This document shows positions 7,387 to 15,737 of a stretch of DNA of 64,000 bases, in pieces; within the stretch, counting starts at the first letter, position 1, and each line of letters starts with the position of its first letter. Position numbers and translations under genes: made by a program. This DNA comes from Actinobacteria bacterium HGW-Actinobacteria-1 (GTDB taxonomy: Bacteria; Actinomycetota; Coriobacteriia; Anaerosomatales; Anaerosomataceae). The DNA lies in assembly GCA_002841355.1 (NCBI GenBank), contig PHFB01000003.1:124001-188000 (forward strand), in the 5' to 3' direction. Below the pieces are notes generated by a model. The model had not been told where the DNA came from. It saw nothing but the letters and a program-made list of their open reading frames with translations, and did no database searches.

Positions 7387-8997
7387 ATGGCACGTTCTCG
7401 CGCAGCAAGGGGCATAGTGCTCGCGGCGGTCGCCGTGATATCGACCGCCGCGTTCCTTGCTGTCCCGGCGCTGCAGGCGCGAAGCGTCGTCGACTCGCCG
7501 CCGATAGACCTCACCGCGCCCGTTGCCGCCCGCAACTGCACCCCGTGTCACCCGGTCATCGGCGCGTCTCGGAATGCCTCGGTCATCTTCAATCATGCGG
7601 CGCACCTCACCGCAGATTGCTCGGCGTGTCACTTCGTGAACCCGCACGAGAACGGCAAGACGGCCGTGCCCACCATGGCATCGTGCTTCACCTGCCACGG
7701 TCTCGAGCACGGGCCGACCGGCATGATCGCCAGTAGCGCGTGCACCGACTGCCACCCCAAGACGTTCACGCTGCGTCCGGTGACGCACGTCAAGGACTGG
7801 AAGGCGAAGCCGCACGCGACCAAGGCGAAGCAGCTCGGCGTGAACGGCTGTCTGCTGTGCCATGACCCGGTGAAGGATTGCGACGTCTGTCACGATAAGG
7901 AAGTGCCAGGCCTTGGCGCGATGCCCTCGATCTACTTGCGAACCGTGCCCATCAAGACCGAGGAGCCTTCCAAGCTGATCGACCCGGACGATCCCACCAG
8001 CATCGGGCAGTGCAACTTCTGCCACCCCGATGTGGATGCGTTCAAGCCCGGGCGCATCATCTTCGCGCACGAGGATCACCTGAAGCGCGACTTCCAGTGC
8101 ACGGTCTGTCACCCGCGCTTCGCTCACCAGCCACTAGGCACCGACAAGAACACGATGCAGTCGTGCTACCGGTGTCACGGACTACAGCACGCAAGCAGCG
8201 GGGCGGTGGCCACAGATAAGTGCGAGGCGTGCCATCCCAAGAGCTTCAAGCTCGAGCCCGCGACACACACCGTCAAGTTCCTGAGCGGTGGTCACAAGGA
8301 CCAAGCGAAGGTCGGCGTTTCCTACTGCGCCATGTGTCACAAGTCCGAATCTTGTGTGAAGTGTCACAACGGTGGCACGAAGCTTGCCGATGGCAGGGTG
8401 GGACTTAAAGTCATCCCCGCGGATCACCGGAAGCCACAGTGGGCGTCAGAGCATGGCGGCCTCTACCTTGCACAGAAAGGGGACTGCGCGGTCTGCCACG
8501 ACTCACCGTCGTGCCAGCAATGCCATCTGACCACGATGCCGCATCCCACCGACTGGCTCGAGGTCCACGCGCAAAGCGGTCGTGGGCTCCAAGGCGAGGA
8601 CTGCCGGGTGTGTCACAAGGATCGGGAGGCGTGCCAGGACTGTCACCACGCATCTGTGCGCTCGGCAGAACTGGTCGCGGCGAATTGCGTGAAGTGTCAC
8701 CCTGAGATGAAGACCGAGCCTGCCACGAAGATCAAGGTGGCCGGACTTGCCGAGCACGCCGTGCACTTCAACGTGACGACGAAAGCCCAGTACAAGAAGG
8801 ACAAGCCGTACGTGTGCGATGACTGCCACATCGGTTTCGGTTCAACTGGCATCCGGGTCGACAACCCGCTGACCGGTCCCCACGACATGCGTGGCTGCTA
8901 CGATTGCCACGGAGCACTTGATATCCGCAACCAACGTATCGCGCCATGGCCGGGTTCGGAACTCTGCCGGCGCTGTCACACAGACCTCAATCTCTGA
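7387..8997 (+). CDS. Exported 20-heme c-type cytochrome
   Basis: A 536-residue protein with an N-terminal signal helix (about residues 9-30) and twenty CxxCH motifs, one per ~25 residues after the signal. It begins four bases after the previous stop. A module of the form CxxCHGLxH-xxG-CxxCHPKxFxLxPxTH occurs twice (CFTCHGLEHG and CYRCHGLQHA), so part of the protein arose by internal duplication. Many CxxCH motifs are in close pairs (for example CAMCH with CVKCH, CAVCH with CQQCH, CRVCH with CQDCH), as expected for tightly stacked hemes. No heme-free catalytic domain is visible, which argues for an electron conduit or capacitor rather than an enzyme. Confidence 0.92.
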   Translation: MARSRAARGIVLAAVAVISTAAFLAVPALQARSVVDSPPIDLTAPVAARNCTPCHPVIGASRNASVIFNHAAHLTADCSACHFVNPHENGKTAVPTMASCFTCHGLEHGPTGMIASSACTDCHPKTFTLRPVTHVKDWKAKPHATKAKQLGVNGCLLCHDPVKDCDVCHDKEVPGLGAMPSIYLRTVPIKTEEPSKLIDPDDPTSIGQCNFCHPDVDAFKPGRIIFAHEDHLKRDFQCTVCHPRFAHQPLGTDKNTMQSCYRCHGLQHASSGAVATDKCEACHPKSFKLEPATHTVKFLSGGHKDQAKVGVSYCAMCHKSESCVKCHNGGTKLADGRVGLKVIPADHRKPQWASEHGGLYLAQKGDCAVCHDSPSCQQCHLTTMPHPTDWLEVHAQSGRGLQGEDCRVCHKDREACQDCHHASVRSAELVAANCVKCHPEMKTEPATKIKVAGLAEHAVHFNVTTKAQYKKDKPYVCDDCHIGFGSTGIRVDNPLTGPHDMRGCYDCHGALDIRNQRIAPWPGSELCRRCHTDLNL

Positions 8998-9022
8998 TCC
9001 GGCCAAATGGAGTGACGCTCGA

Positions 9023-10021
9023 GTGAAGCTACGTTTGAACACACATGTGCTCGACATCGCGGTCAAGGTCGTCGGACTGCTGGTCGTAGTCGCCCTGGTC
9101 TATCTCGGCTACACGGTTTGGTCGACGCAGCGCAGCGTCGAACAGAACTCCGTGACGGGACGCGCGATCCAGACACTGGTCGAACAGGTGAAGAAGTCGC
9201 CCCGCGACGCGAACGCACGCGTGCTGCTTGCGCAGGCGCTCGCCTCGGCGGGACGGCTCGACGACTCTGTCGAGCAGTTCCAGAACGCGCTCAAGATCGA
9301 GAAGGACAACCCTGCAGCGCTCGAGGGGCTCGGCCTGATCGCGATGAAGCGCGAGGAATGGCGCACCGCCGAGGGGTACTGGCAGCGGCTTGTGGATAGT
9401 CTGAAGTCCGCTCAGTTCTCGAACCAGGACCAGCGGCTCGAGCGTGCCTACTACTACCGAGGCGTAACGCTCATCTCGCTCAAGGAGTACGAGGACGCGG
9501 TGCTCTACCTCAAAGAAGCGCTTCGGATGAAGCGCGATGATGCCGATACCCACTACGCGCTTTCGGTCGCGTATCGCGAGCTTGGATCGAGCTCGAACCA
9601 GCGCAAGGAACTCGAGACCGCGCTGGCCTTCGTGCCCACCATGGCCGAGGCGAACTACGACATGGGGCTACTGTTGCTCGCGGATGGCGACAAGGCCGGT
9701 GCGGCTGAGCTGTTCCGGCGCTCGGTCGACAACGCCCCGGGTCGCGCAGAGCCAATGGCCGAACTCGAGAAGTTCGGGCCCATGCAGCCCTACCTCGACA
9801 AGGCGAAGTCATTGCAGGCCACCGACGCGAAGGCCGCACTCCTTGAGGCTCGCATCGCGATCGCGCTCGATCCTACCAGCGTGGACGCAGCCCGGATCGT
9901 GGCGGTGCTGCTTGAAGAGGTTGGCACGAAGGACGAAGCTATCACTGCCTATGAGCGAGTGTTGCAGCTCGTGCCGCAGGATCCCGATGCAACCGAGGCG
10001 CTCGTGCGGCTCGGCAAGTGA
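9023..10021 (+). CDS. Membrane-anchored TPR repeat protein
   Basis: A 332-residue protein. The first ~12 residues are basic, followed by a transmembrane helix (VVGLLVVVALVYLGYTVW) and then repeated helix-turn-helix units. Clear TPR-like stretches are NARVLLAQALASAGRLDDSV, PAALEGLGLIAMKREEW, ADTHYALSVAYRELG and EANYDMGLLLLADGDK. The last unit ends AITAYERVLQLVPQDP. Topology suggests that the repeats face outside the membrane. TPR proteins usually scaffold complexes, so an assembly role for the cytochromes is likely. GTG 9023 is chosen because an upstream frame extension would overlap the cytochrome; GGAG at 9009-9012 supports it. Confidence 0.8.
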   Translation: MKLRLNTHVLDIAVKVVGLLVVVALVYLGYTVWSTQRSVEQNSVTGRAIQTLVEQVKKSPRDANARVLLAQALASAGRLDDSVEQFQNALKIEKDNPAALEGLGLIAMKREEWRTAEGYWQRLVDSLKSAQFSNQDQRLERAYYYRGVTLISLKEYEDAVLYLKEALRMKRDDADTHYALSVAYRELGSSSNQRKELETALAFVPTMAEANYDMGLLLLADGDKAGAAELFRRSVDNAPGRAEPMAELEKFGPMQPYLDKAKSLQATDAKAALLEARIAIALDPTSVDAARIVAVLLEEVGTKDEAITAYERVLQLVPQDPDATEALVRLGK

Positions 10022-10052
10022 CCACCGTCGCGATGAACACGGAGCGTGAAGC

Positions 10053-11567
10053 GTGACCGAATCAAACCGCAAACTCTCGAACTTCCTCGCCGAGCGTGAG
10101 CGCCGTGGGCGTCTCAAGAAGATAGTGGCCATAGTGCTGCTGCTCCTCTTGCTGCTCCTGCTGGTGTGGTCGACGTTCAACTATCTGCAGAACGGTAGGA
10201 TCGTGGTGCCGTTCATCGGTGGTGGAAGGGAAGCGATCACGCCGCCCGAGTACCTGTACTCCATCGCCGGGCCCGAGGGTCCCGATGCCCTCACACAGCC
10301 CATCGGCGTGGCGGTCACGAACTCCGATCTCGTCTACACCGTGGACAACAAGAACGAGCTGGTCCGGTGCTACGACGTCGACGGCTCGTACAACTTCTCG
10401 TTCGGCGCGATCGTCAGCGCCGAGGCGACTTCGCTCGCTCAGCCGGGGCGCGTGGCTGTAGATGCCAAGGGTCAGGTGTGGGTCACCGACCGGCTGCTTC
10501 GCGGCATCTTCATCTTCGATCGCAACGGTACCTTCGTGCGCAAGTTCGAGCCCGAGGGTGACGCGTCTGCGACGTGGGCACCCATCGCCGTGGCGTTCGA
10601 CAGCAAGGGCAACGTGTACGTTGCCGACGTGGGCGTCATGAAGGAGCACCGCATCTTCAAGTTCGACCAGAACGGCACAGAGCTGTTGCGCTGGGGTAAG
10701 ACCGTACAGACGAAGCGCATGGATGAGTCGCCCGGCGGCTTCTACTACCCCAACGGCATAGCGGTCGCCAAGAACGGCGACGTGTTCGTGTCGGACAGCA
10801 ACAACCGCCGGGTGCAGGTGTTCTCTTCCGAGGGCGAGTTCAAGTACTTCATCCCCACGTCCGGTACTCCGCGCGGCATGATCATCGACGATCAGCAGCG
10901 CCTCTACGTGGTGGACGCCTTCGCGCATGCCGTTGATATCTACGACCTCAAGGGCAAGCGCATTGCCGGCTTTGGCGGCAATGGAGTCGCGCTTGGGCAG
11001 TTCCAGTATCCAAGCGATGTTGCTCTCGACAAGCGCGGCCGGATCTTCGTCTCGGACCGAGAGAATCATCAGGTGCAGGTCTGGGGTTGGCCCAAGGTCG
11101 GTGTCCTGCCCTCAGTCGAGGCGCCCAAGACCCCGATGCAGTGGACCATCTGCCTGTCTCCGCTCCTTCTCCTGCTCATCCCGCTGCTTCGTCGCAAGCG
11201 CTCCATCGTGGTGACCAGCGACTTCATCGAGGGCATGGCCCTTGCCGAGAAGATGGACTTCATGAACGACAAGCGCTTCAAGTGGGTCGTTCCGGCTGAA
11301 GGATTCTCCGAGTACGAAGGCCGCATGCTTGATGGTGTGGCACTGAGCGATCTGCTCAAGCCGGAACCGCATTCCGAGTCCGACGTTGTGGAGCTCATCG
11401 AGAAGGGCGGCGTCGATCGCGCCTCGGCGATTCTGCTCACGATGTCACAGCGCGTGGGTAGACTTGCGACGGAAGATGACAGTCTTGCTCGCTCGGCGCG
11501 GGCGATGGGCGTGGAGGTTTTCGATCGGAAGACGTTCCTCGACACGTTCGGCGGCGGAGCGGCGTGA
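10053..11567 (+). CDS. NHL beta-propeller membrane protein with a C-terminal PIN-like domain
   Basis: A 504-residue protein with an unusual layout. A basic N-terminus leads to a leucine-rich transmembrane helix (about 23-45). An extracytoplasmic six-blade-type NHL propeller (about 60-350) has repeats such as PIGVAVTNSDLVYTVD, YPNGIAVAKNGDVFVSD and YPSDVALDKRGRIFVSD. A second helix (about 366-384) is followed by RRKR, so the last ~120 residues are cytoplasmic. That tail ends LATEDDSLARSARAMGVEVF, which resembles the C-terminal half of PIN domains. The N-terminal catalytic aspartate appears as VVTSDFIEG, so nuclease activity is uncertain. It is the last gene of the first cytochrome operon; a related NHL protein without the tail closes the formate dehydrogenase operon. 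Confidence 0.75.
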   Translation: MTESNRKLSNFLAERERRGRLKKIVAIVLLLLLLLLLVWSTFNYLQNGRIVVPFIGGGREAITPPEYLYSIAGPEGPDALTQPIGVAVTNSDLVYTVDNKNELVRCYDVDGSYNFSFGAIVSAEATSLAQPGRVAVDAKGQVWVTDRLLRGIFIFDRNGTFVRKFEPEGDASATWAPIAVAFDSKGNVYVADVGVMKEHRIFKFDQNGTELLRWGKTVQTKRMDESPGGFYYPNGIAVAKNGDVFVSDSNNRRVQVFSSEGEFKYFIPTSGTPRGMIIDDQQRLYVVDAFAHAVDIYDLKGKRIAGFGGNGVALGQFQYPSDVALDKRGRIFVSDRENHQVQVWGWPKVGVLPSVEAPKTPMQWTICLSPLLLLLIPLLRRKRSIVVTSDFIEGMALAEKMDFMNDKRFKWVVPAEGFSEYEGRMLDGVALSDLLKPEPHSESDVVELIEKGGVDRASAILLTMSQRVGRLATEDDSLARSARAMGVEVFDRKTFLDTFGGGAA

Positions 11568-11597
11568 TACCTGGCCCTCGATAGGGCATTGATAGGA

Positions 11598-11626
11598 TTG
11601 ACACCTGCCGACGGTGTCGGTACGCT
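11598..11626 (+). promoter_or_regulatory. Promoter of the formate dehydrogenase operon
   Basis: TTGACA (11598-11603) and TACGCT (11621-11626) are 17 bases apart. The predicted start near 11633 lies just before the palindrome at 11640-11657 and the riboswitch. A small GCCCT/AGGGC hairpin before it (about 11573-11587) may end the upstream operon but lacks a U tract. Confidence 0.6.
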
Positions 11627-11639
11627 GGATAGAGAGTGT

Positions 11640-11657
11640 TTGTAACTCTAGTTACAA
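11640..11657. promoter_or_regulatory. Palindromic operator TTGTAAC-N4-GTTACAA
   Basis: A perfect inverted repeat with 7-base arms (TTGTAAC, spacer TCTA, GTTACAA). The inner 6-base arms recur at 21287-21302. The GTA-N8-TAC core fits the CRP/FNR superfamily geometry. It lies just downstream of the predicted transcription start, a position more usual for repression. The regulator is not in the window as far as I can tell. Confidence 0.6.
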
Positions 11658-11709
11658 TCCCTGGAATCGGGAATCCCGGCAGATTTCCCCAGGGCAACAG
11701 AATAGGCAG

Positions 11710-11816
11710 TTCGTCTCCGAGCTCTCCGACCTACAGCGTGGCCGTGCGCCACGGTCCTTGAGCCGATAGGGTGCCACTGGAAACGGTGACGCCTCCCCCC
11801 TTGGAAAGGAGACAAC
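11710..11816 (+). ncRNA. Molybdenum cofactor (Moco) riboswitch, aptamer region
   Basis: The leader of the formate dehydrogenase operon contains CTCCGAGCTCTCCGACC at its 5' side and GACGCCTCCCC...TTGGAAAGGAGA at its 3' side. TCTCC (about 11723-11727) can pair with GGAGA right after the GGAAA. This is the same arrangement as the E. coli moaA Moco RNA, where GCCTCCC, TGGAAAGG and a pairing 5' strand are conserved. GTGGCC/GGTCAC-like and GGTG/CACC hairpins fill the interior. Its position before a molybdopterin enzyme fits known Moco RNA distribution. Boundaries are approximate, and I rely on remembered motif similarity rather than a covariance score. Confidence 0.65.
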
Positions 11817-11888
11817 GCCGACGGGCCCCCCGGCAAAAGGGGTCTGAGGCGTGTCATCTCTGGGGTAAGGGAGGCGAGAGCCTGATAG

Positions 11889-11940
11889 GACCGGTTACAC
11901 ACGCAGTTCTGACGCGTGGGTAGACCGGTTTTCTTTTTTC
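11889..11940 (+). terminator. Intrinsic terminator, probable riboswitch expression platform
   Basis: CCGGTTACACACGC pairs imperfectly with GCGTGGGTAGACCGG, and the stem is followed by TTTTCTTTTTTC. It lies after the Moco aptamer and about 115 bases before the formate dehydrogenase start. It is therefore best read as an attenuator that decides whether the operon is transcribed, rather than an end-of-operon signal. A GC-rich hairpin between the two (about 11816-11852) could act in switching. Confidence 0.75.
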
Positions 11941-12054
11941 CCCCGAGACGGCCCTGAGCATGAAGGAGGTGTCGCTAGGCAGGTCGGTTTGGACCGGAGG
12001 TCTCTTCGGACCATCGTGGATCACCAAGGATTCACGAAACAGAGAGGGAAAGGT

Positions 12055-15000
12055 ATGGCTACACAAGACAAGGACACGGAAGGGAAGTTCGAGCTTTCAC
12101 GGCGAGACTTCCTGAAGGCGGGCGCTGCAGCGGCCGTTGTCGGGGCTACCGGTGCCGACATGGTATTCACCGCGTCTCGCGCGGTTGCTGCTGACGTCGC
12201 CGCAACGTATACGACCACCTGTCCGTACTGCTCAGCGCAGTGTGGCCAGAAGGTCGACGTAGACGCGAGCGGCAACGTTCTCGACGTCTACGGTGACTGG
12301 AACAACCCGACCAGCCGCGGCGGCCTGTGCTCCAAGGGCGCCGGTTCGTATCAGCTGGTCACGAACGTTCGTCGTCTCGGCGTGCCGGAGCACACTGCAG
12401 ATGTCGATGGGTTCGACTTCACGGGCACTGCGTGGAAGCGCGTCGGTAACGAGGCGTGGACCGCGATGACGCTCGACGACGCGATGACCGAGATCGTTCA
12501 GGGCGACGCTGCCACCACGAACAAGCACGCTGGCCTCAAGGCCATCCGCGACTCGCTCGGCGCAGTCACCCCCGGTTCCACCGCAGCTTCGAACGCCAAG
12601 ACGGTCATGTTCTTCGGCTCCTCGCACATGAACAACGAGCCGAACTACGTGTATCGCAAGCTCATCGCCGAATTCGGCACCAGCCTGGTCGAGCACCAGG
12701 CGCGTATATGACACTCGTCCACAGTGGCCGGTCTTGGCCGCACATTTGGACGAGGCGCAATGACGAACAACTGGGTGGACCTCGATAACTCCACTATGTT
12801 CCTCGTCTGCGGAGCTAACCCCGCCGAGAACCACCCCGCATCGATTGGGCACGTGAACACCGCTCGTTTCGACGTCAACGGTCGCGGCCGGAACGCCGCG
12901 CTCATCGTCGTCGACCCGCGGCAGACGCGCACCGCACGCATGATCAATGCTGGCTACGACGCCACGAACGTCAACGACATGCGCAAGCATGACCGCTACG
13001 TTCGCATCCGCCCCGGAACCAACATTGCCTTCATCAACGGCGTGTTGAACTCCATCATCACGTGGATGTACGCGAATCCGACCGAGCCTGCGTCGATCAA
13101 CTTCTTCGCATGGCACAACAGCACCGCAGGGAATGCGGCATCTGCTGGCCGTGCGTTTGTTGACGACGGTGGCACGCAGCGTACGCTGAGCCTGGCCGAG
13201 CTGGCCACGGCCCAGTACTCCACCGACGGTGGGGCAACCTGGACCGCCGCTCCGCTTACTGCGGGTTGGCCGAAGTACTGCGACTCGCGCATCAAGGTGA
13301 ACAGCGCTGATTCCACTGGCGTGGCAGGGCCGATTCTCACCCAGAATCAGATCAAGGACGACTACCAGCGCGCGATTCTCAAGTCCAACTCGAACGCTGC
13401 GGACGGTGCGGACTGGCGCTGGAGCAACATGCCGGTCTTCGCGGCCAACGTGGACGACCCGGACTGCGTCTTCCAGAAGCTCAAGAACCACGTTGCGAAG
13501 TACGACGCGACGACGGTTTCTGAGATCTGCGGATGCACCGTCGCCGATATCGCGGCAGTGCGTGACGCGTTCATCGCAAACAGTCGCTGCTCCAGCTCCG
13601 ACTTCGGCGCAGCCTCGCAGGCACTCACCGCTCCCGGCTACCGTGCCGCGTGCATCATGTACGCCATGGGCGCCACGCAGTTCACGAGCGGTTCGCAGGG
13701 CGTTCGCTCCTACGCCGTCATCCAGACCCTCATGGGCAACATGGGTCGTGCGGGCGGCGGTATCAACGCCCTCCGCGGTATCCACAACGTCCAGGGTTCG
13801 ACGGACATGGGCACCCTGTACGACCTGATCCCTGGCTACTCGGGCAACCCGGGTGTCGGTCAGGCGTACACCGACTACAGCAACAAGCTCTTCGGTAACC
13901 GCGTTCTCGGCACCACCACGAGGAGCGCCTACAACGAGGCGGACATCGCCTGGCAGCAGCGCGGCTTCTTCAACATGACGCGCGAGTGGTTCGGCAGCCG
14001 TGCTCTGGGCGGCACCGTAGCCACATCCGCCGATTTCGACAAGATGTACGCATGCTGGCCTAAGGGCAACGGCGTGCCTCACATCGAGTCGTTCCGTCGG
14101 ATGGACCCGGTATGGGCTGCAGCCAACTCGGTTCCGAACATCAGGGCCGCAGTGGTTTGGGGTCAGAACCCAGCCGTCACCGAGCCGAACCAGAGCGCGG
14201 TGCGTACGGGTCTCGAGGCCCTCGACCTTCTGGTCTGCACCGACATGTTTGCCAACGAGACCGCACAGTGCAAGCGCAAGGCCGACGGCGTGACCTATCT
14301 GCTCCCCGCATGCTCGCATGTTGAGGAAGCCGGCTCGGTCACCAGCTCCGGTCGCTGGATCCAGTGGCGCGATCGTGCGCGTGCTCCCAAGGGCAACAGC
14401 AAGTCCGACCTTGAGCTGCTGCATCGGTTTGCCAAGGCCCTGAGCGATGCTGGCGCGTTCAGCCACATCACGGCTCAGTGGGCCGGGACCGCGCTCGACG
14501 GGCTCAATGCGTACGACGTCCTCTGGGGCAAGTACGGTTGGAACGGCACGGGCGACTTCGAGGCAGTCACCGGCGTGGACTACGAGGGCAACACCCTCGT
14601 CGGCAGCGAGTACGTTGCCGAGCAGGTCTACAAGGAGATGTGTGCTCCGCTCGACGGCTATGCCGGCACGGGCGCCGCAGGCTTCGTTGGTGGCCACAAG
14701 GGCACCATGTGGATCTACTCCACCGGTAGCGCTGGCTCGCAGGGCGGCGGCTACAACCCAGATCAGGTCGGGAACGTCACGCCTGCTCTGACAGACACCG
14801 ATGGTGCTGCAGTACCGTGGGGCATCGCCAACAAGGCGAAGTCCCGACTCGGCGCTGCGAAGTACGCCGGTGCGCATCTGCAGTACCCGCGCTACGGCTG
14901 GGCATGGCTGCTCAACCGCCGCATCTTCTACAACAACGGCGAGCTCACTGGCGACGTCGCGGATGTCTTCGTGGCTCCTGGCTACCTCGCACGTCTGTGG

Positions 15001-15720
15001 ACGATCGCTGGCGGCAACACGCTCGCCGACTGGTCGTGGCTGTACCGCACGTACAACCAGCTCTCCGACATGCCTGACGCCGGAACCGGCGTTGGCGGGA
15101 ACCACGTCCATCCCGGGCGCTTCCCGGCCTTCACGGAGCCCTACGAGACGCCGTACGACGGTACCGGCACCAAGCCCAACTACGTGGCGACATGGGGTCG
15201 CAACACCAAGAACGGGACCACCGGCAACCTGATCTTCTCGGATAGCGCGAGAGGCACGGCTGCGAACTTCCCGCTGGTGCTCACCTCGATTCGTTGCGTC
15301 GAGCACTTCCAGGGTGGCCCGATCACCCGTAACAACCCGTGGAACGTCGAGCTCGAGCCGGAGCCGTGGATCGAGATCAACTCGGTCGACGCGCTTGCCA
15401 AGGGCATCAAGGATGGCGACTACGTCAACATCACGACCGCCCGTGGCGACAGCATCACGGACCAGAACAACCGCACGATCATGTCGGGGCCGCTCTCGGC
15501 CGGCGCATGGAACAAGGGCTTCAAGGCTCGCGTGGGTGTCGGAACGCTCGCGAATCAGCGTGTCGCTCCCGGTACCGTAGCGATCCCGTGGCACTGGGGC
15601 GATCGTGGTCTCGGCGTAGGCGCTCGCGCCAACGACCTGTGCATCGATGCTTGGGATGCGAACACCACGATTCCTGAGTACAAAGCCTGCCTGTGCAAAA
15701 TCGACAAGGTCATCCTGTAG
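12055..15720 (+). CDS. fdhA: Selenocysteine-containing formate dehydrogenase, catalytic subunit
   Basis: One 1221-residue molybdenum or tungsten enzyme read through TGA at 12709-12711 as selenocysteine 219. A conventional gene caller would split it. From ATG 12055, a Tat signal (SRRDFLKAG, residues 15-23) is followed by a [4Fe-4S] motif CPYCSAQC with its fourth Cys in GGLCSKG. Next comes HQARI-U-HSSTVAGLGRTFGRG, directly equivalent to the Sec site of E. coli FdnG, and then TNNWVD. The molybdopterin domains end with a dinucleotide-binding C-terminal barrel (VAIPWHWGD). It oxidises formate outside the membrane. AGAGAGGGAAAGG precedes the start. It has inserts relative to FdnG (about 1015 aa). 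An iron-sulfur subunit follows after 17 bases. Confidence 0.93.
12709..12741 (+). promoter_or_regulatory. Selenocysteine UGA codon with bacterial SECIS hairpin
   Basis: After TGA (12709-12711) the mRNA forms GTGGCC (12724-12729), loop GGTCTT (12730-12735), GGCCGC (12736-12741): six base pairs including one G-U. The loop carries the GGUCU that SelB recognises in E. coli. It begins 18 bases after the UGA, the same spacing as in E. coli fdhF. The codon after UGA is CAC (His), as in other formate dehydrogenases. Confidence 0.9.
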
Positions 15721-15737
15721 AAAGGGGGTGGTGAGTG

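Noticed and set aside
8891-9022. Upstream start for the TPR protein
   Set aside because: It would overlap the end of the 20-heme cytochrome by over 100 bases; GTG 9023 has a reasonable RBS and gives a proper anchor helix.
12709-12711. Stop codon or frameshift breaking the formate dehydrogenase gene
   Set aside because: The frame is unchanged across it, flanking residues match the known Sec site, and a SECIS hairpin follows at the standard distance.
12232-15594. A 1120-codon open frame on the minus strand opposite fdhA
   Set aside because: It is a by-product of high GC and codon bias; the translation has no recognisable domain and lies antisense to a clear enzyme.
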